DNA of 28,598 nucleotides, taken from the NCBI GenBank assembly GCA_045653805.1, contig JAZOMF010000020.1:1-28598 (forward strand), written 5' to 3'. Of the stretch, positions 24,045-28,598 are shown piece by piece. The notes under the pieces are model-generated. The model was given only the letters and a program-made list of their open reading frames with translations. It searched no databases and had not been told where the DNA came from. How positions within the stretch are numbered: the first letter of the stretch is position 1; each line of letters starts with the position of its first letter. The position numbers and the translations under genes are program-made. This stretch comes from SVTX01 sp045653805. GTDB lineage: Bacteria; Bacillota; Clostridia; Oscillospirales; CAG-272.

Positions 24045-26311
24045 GCATCAGCCTCCACCTTGACATCGGCTTCGGATTCCACATAAGGAACGTGCTCATC
24101 GTTGCCGTCATAAATAATGCTGAGATAGTACTGCTCAAGATCGATTCCGTTTTCGTTAAGCTCCTGCATCGACTTATATGCACGAAGCTGTCCCTTTTTG
24201 ATAATCGCAATCTTGTCGCAGAGCTTTTCAACCACGTCGATAATATGAGAGCTGAAGAATACAATGTTGCCCTTTGCGGCATGCTCCTTCATGCACTCCT
24301 TAACCTCGTGGATACTGGTGGGGTCAAGACCGGTAAGAGGCTCGTCAAGAATCCACACCTTGGGATTGTGAACCAAGGCAGACATAATGGTGATTTTCTG
24401 CTTCATACCGTGAGAATAGGTCTTCATCTGGTTGTCAAATGCGCCTGTAAGCTGGAACACCTCAACGTATTTGTTGATAAACTCATCTCGTTCAGCTTTG
24501 CTGACTCCGAAAAGGTCGGCTATATAGTTGATATATTCTCTTCCCGTCAGGTTTTCATAAAGAGCATAGTGGTCGGGAACGAACGCGGTATTCATCTTTG
24601 CCGCAACCGGCTGCTTCTCAACGTCATATCCGCAGATCTCTATGTTTCCGGAGGTTATGGTCTGTATTCCTACCATACTCTTAATAATTGTTGACTTACC
24701 CGCACCGTTAGGACCAAGGAAGCCGAATATCTCGCCACCCTTTACTTCAAAGGAAACGTCATTAACCGAATAGTGCTTGTTGCTTCCGTATCTCTTGGAG
24801 AAATTACGGAGAACAAGACTGGGTGTTTCATCTCCTGTCACCTTGGCTGCGTCTGGCTTGCCGCCAAGATATTTCTTAAGGTCTTTTTTCATTCTTCTAT
24901 AATCCTTTTCTCTCTTACTTCTGTCTTCATCTGCATCTATGGCAGCAAACAATATTCCAAACAAGAACCACATTCCCACCGTAATAGCTACATATACCAG
25001 CAAGAATATCGATTGATATATCGGATGGAATACAAGGTTATAACCGTCAAAGTTGATGGTTATAACAAATTGACGAGTGTTTTCTGCCCAATCGCCAAGC
25101 TTGGATACTATAAAATCACTGTTGGTGAAAAAGAAATCGGGGTTCGATCCTGTTTTTGCCAAAAGGTAAGCGTTGGTGAACAGCATCGAAAAGTAATATA
25201 CTACAAGCGCTACGAGCGCATATATCCACTGCTTGAATTTGGGGCGCTGGAATATCTTGAGTGAAATGATCAAAAGAGGCATACCAAACGCCGCGTAGTG
25301 GTTTAACCAGAACGAAACGCGCTCGGTTCCAATGGCATTCCACTCAACAAGCTCATAAGGCATCAGCATAGCAAACAGCGAGCCTATAACGTTTATGAAC
25401 AACGTGAAGTTGAACAATTTCTTCATCTTGAACACCAAACACATAGGAGCCAAAAACATTGCGGTATTGCAAAGATGGAGCGGCCACTTGGAAATATCCT
25501 TGAACTCGTACAATTCTCTTCTGCCGATATACACCCACAAGAAAGCTACCGACATATATATAAGGATCATTCTGTTGACCTCAACAGGCTTGTTGCGAAG
25601 AAGCAAATAACCGACCACGGGAAGAATGATCGCTATGTAAAGCATAAATCTGTGCTCGGGAGTAATATCATAAAGCTGGAGCGAAGGATCTATGCCAACA
25701 AAGAATGCCTGAGGCACGTAGCACGGCATAATGGCGATGATCGCAGCAATAAGGCCATAGAAATAATTACCTACGTCCTTAAAGCTACGGGGCACCTCAA
25801 ATCTTTCATCGGAAATAATATTTCCTCCGATTATTGCAAGTGCTAAGCCGATTTCAAACGCCATGATCCAAAGTCTGGCGTTTGAGAGATTATACGCTTC
25901 AGATCCAACAGTCGCTATTGCATAGGTTTCGAAGAACACCAGCATTACCGCAAAAAACGGCAACGAAAAGAGATTAACTATTCTTCTGAGTGTTTTGAAA
26001 TCGAAAAATGCACTTACCACCGTGGTCAATATAGCGGCATAAGAAAACCAAACCAAGATAACCGCAAATGCAGTTCTATGCACATTAACCGCTTCAGCAT
26101 TAAAGGGCGACAGTACATCCGTCAGCCCTCTCAAATTGTAAATTGCGGCCTGTGCGTACAAATATCGCAAAAACGATACCACAAACAGCACCACTGACAT
26201 CGGCTTGATAACACGTGTCAATTTTATTTTAAATCGATTCAAAAGAAACAACACTGCAACCAATAGCCCGGCTATACCAATCGCCGATGCCGCAAAAATC
26301 AAATTCTCCAT
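24041..26311 (-). CDS. YwaF/TMEM164-like membrane domain fused to an ABC ATPase
   Basis: A 756-residue fusion. Residues about 1-460 contain 11-12 transmembrane segments. The second half resembles the YwaF/TMEM164 (TIGR02206) family, with the motif WPLHLCNTAMF (His-Leu-Cys at 279-281) and a later FWLNHYAAFG (His338). A charged linker (about 460-490) leads to an ABC ATPase of the exporter class: Walker A GPNGAGKST (533-541), a degenerate signature YSHGM (632-636), Walker B ILDEP (654-658) and the switch His689 in FFSSH. The frame opens with GTG at 26326, but the ATG at 26309-26311 has GAGGG eight bases upstream and is chosen. It starts an operon with the permease, which needs this ATPase. A mammalian relative, TMEM164, is reported to be a cysteine-dependent acyltransferase; such activity here is speculation. 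Confidence 0.85.
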   Translation of the reverse strand: MENLIFAASAIGIAGLLVAVLFLLNRFKIKLTRVIKPMSVVLFVVSFLRYLYAQAAIYNLRGLTDVLSPFNAEAVNVHRTAFAVILVWFSYAAILTTVVSAFFDFKTLRRIVNLFSLPFFAVMLVFFETYAIATVGSEAYNLSNARLWIMAFEIGLALAIIGGNIISDERFEVPRSFKDVGNYFYGLIAAIIAIMPCYVPQAFFVGIDPSLQLYDITPEHRFMLYIAIILPVVGYLLLRNKPVEVNRMILIYMSVAFLWVYIGRRELYEFKDISKWPLHLCNTAMFLAPMCLVFKMKKLFNFTLFINVIGSLFAMLMPYELVEWNAIGTERVSFWLNHYAAFGMPLLIISLKIFQRPKFKQWIYALVALVVYYFSMLFTNAYLLAKTGSNPDFFFTNSDFIVSKLGDWAENTRQFVITINFDGYNLVFHPIYQSIFLLVYVAITVGMWFLFGILFAAIDADEDRSKREKDYRRMKKDLKKYLGGKPDAAKVTGDETPSLVLRNFSKRYGSNKHYSVNDVSFEVKGGEIFGFLGPNGAGKSTIIKSMVGIQTITSGNIEICGYDVEKQPVAAKMNTAFVPDHYALYENLTGREYINYIADLFGVSKAERDEFINKYVEVFQLTGAFDNQMKTYSHGMKQKITIMSALVHNPKVWILDEPLTGLDPTSIHEVKECMKEHAAKGNIVFFSSHIIDVVEKLCDKIAIIKKGQLRAYKSMQELNENGIDLEQYYLSIIYDGNDEHVPYVESEADVKVEADA

Positions 26312-26412
26312 ACTTATATCCCTCACACATTAGGTCTTGTCAACAAAAACACTGGTTCGTTTAGTCGGCGTTTCATTGTTTGTTCATACAATTAAAAATC
26401 ATTTTCGATATA

Positions 26413-26441
26413 ATTATACTCCAAATCGCATAAAAAGTCAA
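26413..26441 (-). promoter_or_regulatory. Promoter of the YwaF-ABC operon
   Basis: Minus strand TTGACT (26436-26441), 17 bp, TATAAT (26413-26418). The 5' untranslated leader would be about 95 nt, longer than for most genes in this window. Confidence 0.82.
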
Positions 26442-26824
26442 TATTCATCAGTTTGCTTTAGCATTATGAACAATTTTACAATCGTTGTCTATTGATATTT
26501 TGTGTCTTTTGTCAATTATTTTTTTGGAATGTGCACACTTCGTTAACAATTTTTTTGACTAAAATCAACATTTTTCCAAAAAACTTAATTTTTTCATGTA
26601 AAAAATCAGCTCAAAATCGCTTAAAAAATGGAAATTGATGGTAAATAGGCTTTGAAATGGAGCAACCTCCAAGAATTGTTCAGACGCAATATTAATTTTT
26701 TTCTTTGATTTGATGACAAAACTGAAAATATTTTTTTCAATTTTATGAATAAGCATTCTTGGCGCTTATTCTTGTTTATTAGGACAAATTATCGCCTCAA
26801 AACGGCGTCGCATCAATAATAACA
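26442..26824. other. AT-rich gene-free stretch
   Basis: Very AT-rich DNA with long A and T runs and no supportable gene. A 63-codon minus-strand frame (26565-26756) lacks a ribosome binding site. The only structure seen is a hairpin at 26747-26771 (GAATAAGC / GCTTATTC, 9-nt loop). The stretch lies between the operon promoter and the threonine aldolase remnant. Confidence 0.6.
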
Positions 26825-26973
26825 TTAGATGAACAAAACCCGTATGCAGCTACGAAACAATCTCAAAATCCTGCCGCAAATAATCTTATAATCACATCCA
26901 AACGATAGCCTAATCTCTCCGTAAACAATAAGCAATTTCAATTAATATAATAACAAAAAACGCATTTAGTCAA
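26825..26973 (-). pseudogene. Decayed 5' end of a threonine aldolase-like gene with its promoter
   Basis: From the -35 box (TTGACT, 26968-26973) to 26886 this strand aligns with the promoter, leader, ribosome binding site and first codons of the intact gene at 12582-13607 (13582-13672), with roughly three quarters of bases identical by eye. Shared blocks include TATTAATTGAA, TTTACGGAG and ATGTGATTATAA. The start codon has become AGG (26909-26911). The frame then reads LSFGCDYKIICGRILRLF, against LSFECDYNTGAHPKILEAL in the intact gene, and stops at TAA 26825-26827 after 28 codons. Nothing beyond that is recognisable. The promoter boxes remain plausible (TTGACT, 17 bp, TTATAT) and could still fire. 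Confidence 0.75.
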
Positions 26974-27020
26974 TAAGCCCGATGTTCTTGGACCAAAAGA
27001 TTCAAAAACATCGGGCTTAT
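26973..27020 (-). terminator. Hairpin after the LRR surface protein gene
   Basis: A 14-bp perfect inverted repeat (26973-26986 and 27007-27020; core AGCCCGATGTT) with a 20-nt loop. The loop can pair partly within itself. On the minus strand the tail is TTGACTAAA, a poor U-tract, so termination may be inefficient; the plus side (ATTTGTTTATTT) is somewhat better. It abuts the -35 box of the adjacent decayed promoter. Confidence 0.6.
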
Positions 27021-27072
27021 ATTTGTTTATTTAACTGTTTTCTTGAATTTACAAGTAACACTGATTTTAAAA

Positions 27073-28598
27073 CTATTTGTTTTCACGCGGAACCATTTGC
27101 ATTCGATTCATAAGTTCCAATCTCTTTTTTCTATAGATTATGACAGATATTATCGAAACGATAATAACTATACCTGACATAACACCTAAAACCACAAGAG
27201 CAAACTGCCATGAATTTAGACCGAAAAAAACTCGCTCCTCAGCAGGCGCATATTCTATAGGTCGATATCTTTCCAGAAGGTCGTAATTGTCAACTGCCAT
27301 AGAATCGGGAATGATAGCGTTTTCTATCGTCTCTCCTTTGACGTTAACAGCAAGTACTATCTGAGTGTCCGCCGCTACGGATTGGATATAAAAGGTTGCA
27401 TTTCCGTTTCGATCGACCACCGCAGACTGAACTCTTTCGAGAGTTCCATCTGATTTTTCAACGTATATTGTTGCCACCTTGTGTGCATTATCCTCGCCAA
27501 CGAAAATGCCATTTGAGAAATTCACATTAATATCGTTGCCGTAATTGACCTTATAAGTTTCCGCACCCTCAAGCACCTCGTTGTGCTTTTGAGCCAGCGC
27601 TGGGTCCTTGGTAACGGTGCAGCCGAGAGAGTGCTGATCGTTGATCTCACTCTGATAGGTCAGTCTCTCACAATCAACACCAAAAAGCGAGCCATCAGGC
27701 AGGCGTATATCAAGCTGCACTTTGGCGCCCCGAAGCGCGGCAAGCACATTTTGGGGAATACTCTGTCCCGTTTGTTGCTTTACCAGAACGTATACCATTC
27801 CTCCGGCATAATCTTCCTTACCCAAGATATTTTGTATTTGAGAGACCAATTCATCCCAGCCTGCATCGGAATCAATACGCGCCTCTATCGCAACGGAAGA
27901 AGAGATGTCCTCAAAGACTCCATCCTTGAATTCTCGCTTAGTGGTTACGTCGATCGACGTTATAGACCCCTTCCCCTCGATCAGCGTTGTGTCGGTTTGG
28001 GTTATCAACATACCGTCAATCGTAGCATTTGCCCCCTCAAGCGCATTGTCGGTAGGTGAGTCTGTTCTCAGATTCTGATCTGAAAAGGTGCTTATACTCG
28101 TGCTTTTGATAGATTCTACCAGAGTGTTCTCACTTCCAGAGGGATAATACAGAGATGTGAAGGAATCACAGCCGTAAAACGCCTGGTCCTCCGCGCTCTT
28201 GATATCTTCTCCAAGTACCACCTCGGAGAGACTCTGACAACCGTAAAACATCCACTCGGGAATACTTTCCACTCTTGCCTGCAAAGATGCGCCAATGAGA
28301 TTGTCGCAATAAGTGAATATCATATTACCAAGGCTCGACACCGATTCGGGAATATACACGGACTCAAGCCCCGTGCAACGGTAAAACGCCTTATCATCGA
28401 TCGTTTTAACGGTTTGCGGCAATCGTATGCTCGTAAGGCTAGAGCATCTTGCAAAGGCGCTCTTTCCAATATACTCGACTCCGCCGAGGTTTATCATTTC
28501 AAGGGCCTCACAATCGGAAAACGCATAATCGCCAATGCTTTTAACGCTTTTTGAGAGCTCTGCCGAAACCACGTTTTCGTATTTGTAAAAGGCAAGAT
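27073..28598 (-). CDS. LRR_5 (BspA-type) surface protein with C-terminal membrane anchor, partial
   Basis: The N-terminus lies beyond the right edge: the frame stays open past the GTG at 28570-28572 to base 28598, reading LAFYKYENVV, which continues the repeat pattern. About 508 residues are visible. The first 150 or so form LRR_5 repeats ('VKSIGDYAFSDCEALEMINL', 'VKTIDDKAFYRC', 'VESIPEWMFYGC'). A middle region of about 270 residues has mixed beta-rich sequence without recognised motifs. A single hydrophobic segment (FALVVLGVMSGIVIIVSIISV) near the C-terminus is followed by RKKRL and a short cytoplasmic tail. There is no LPxTG motif, so it is membrane- rather than wall-anchored. It is probably a cell-surface adhesin or binding protein; its relation to the LRR lipoprotein at 9030-9920 is one of fold only. 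Confidence 0.88.
   Translation of the reverse strand, partial: LAFYKYENVVSAELSKSVKSIGDYAFSDCEALEMINLGGVEYIGKSAFARCSSLTSIRLPQTVKTIDDKAFYRCTGLESVYIPESVSSLGNMIFTYCDNLIGASLQARVESIPEWMFYGCQSLSEVVLGEDIKSAEDQAFYGCDSFTSLYYPSGSENTLVESIKSTSISTFSDQNLRTDSPTDNALEGANATIDGMLITQTDTTLIEGKGSITSIDVTTKREFKDGVFEDISSSVAIEARIDSDAGWDELVSQIQNILGKEDYAGGMVYVLVKQQTGQSIPQNVLAALRGAKVQLDIRLPDGSLFGVDCERLTYQSEINDQHSLGCTVTKDPALAQKHNEVLEGAETYKVNYGNDINVNFSNGIFVGEDNAHKVATIYVEKSDGTLERVQSAVVDRNGNATFYIQSVAADTQIVLAVNVKGETIENAIIPDSMAVDNYDLLERYRPIEYAPAEERVFFGLNSWQFALVVLGVMSGIVIIVSIISVIIYRKKRLELMNRMQMVPRENK

Noticed and set aside
26350..26375. Possible second promoter with TTGACA close to the ABC operon start (minus strand)
   Set aside because: Its -10 region would overlap the ribosome binding site of the gene, and the promoter at 26413-26441 is better placed.
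26565..26756. 63-codon minus-strand frame in the AT-rich gap
   Set aside because: No ribosome binding site, start inside a hairpin, and Lys/Phe/Ile-rich composition expected from translated AT-rich DNA.
1..28598. CRISPR arrays, tRNA, rRNA, riboswitches, intact insertion sequences
   Set aside because: No regularly spaced direct repeats, cloverleaf or rRNA-like blocks, known riboswitch cores or transposase genes were recognised on either strand; the inverted repeats found lack coding capacity.

Overview
This 28.6 kb window looks like chromosome from an anaerobic, gut-type member of the Bacillota (class Clostridia, possibly a Christensenellales-like lineage). That placement is inferred from gene content: AGGAGG-type ribosome binding sites, consensus sigma-A promoters, U-tailed hairpin terminators, BspA-type leucine-rich-repeat and bacterial Ig-like surface proteins, and an unusual ABC ATPase/YwaF fusion. 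No rRNA, tRNA, CRISPR array, phage or intact insertion sequence was seen. All but one of the supported protein genes lie on the minus strand.

Left part (1-9,000): a calcium-type P-type ATPase, a 341-bp nested palindromic repeat, a citrate synthase followed by a small membrane protein of unknown function, a manganese-type cation diffusion facilitator, and a ComM/YifB AAA ATPase. A 121-bp imperfect palindrome between the last two supplies the ComM stop codon. Middle (9,000-16,800): the only plus-strand gene, an LRR lipoprotein with a perfect consensus promoter, converges on a terminator shared with the minus-strand unit unknown-rbfA-nrnA. Then come a threonine-aldolase-like PLP enzyme and two translationally coupled CNNM/CorC-HlyC membrane proteins. 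Each of these units has its own promoter and terminator.

Right part (16,800-28,598): an accessory cell-surface and export region. A polytopic YwaF/TMEM164-like membrane domain fused to an ABC ATPase overlaps an ABC exporter permease by 4 nt. Two bases later comes a membrane-anchored single Ig-like protein, then a 1,579-residue lipoprotein with 11 Ig-like repeats and an unassigned C-terminal domain. I see no terminator between the last two, so the four may form one unit. An LRR protein with a C-terminal membrane anchor runs off the right edge. Between it and the ABC operon lies a decayed copy of the promoter and first codons of the threonine aldolase-like gene located 13 kb away.

The best candidate for something undescribed is the YwaF-ABC fusion / permease / Ig-anchored protein / giant Ig lipoprotein cluster. 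The repeat elements and the promoter-gene remnant are the other points of interest. All functional statements rest on motif recognition by eye; no database search was possible.
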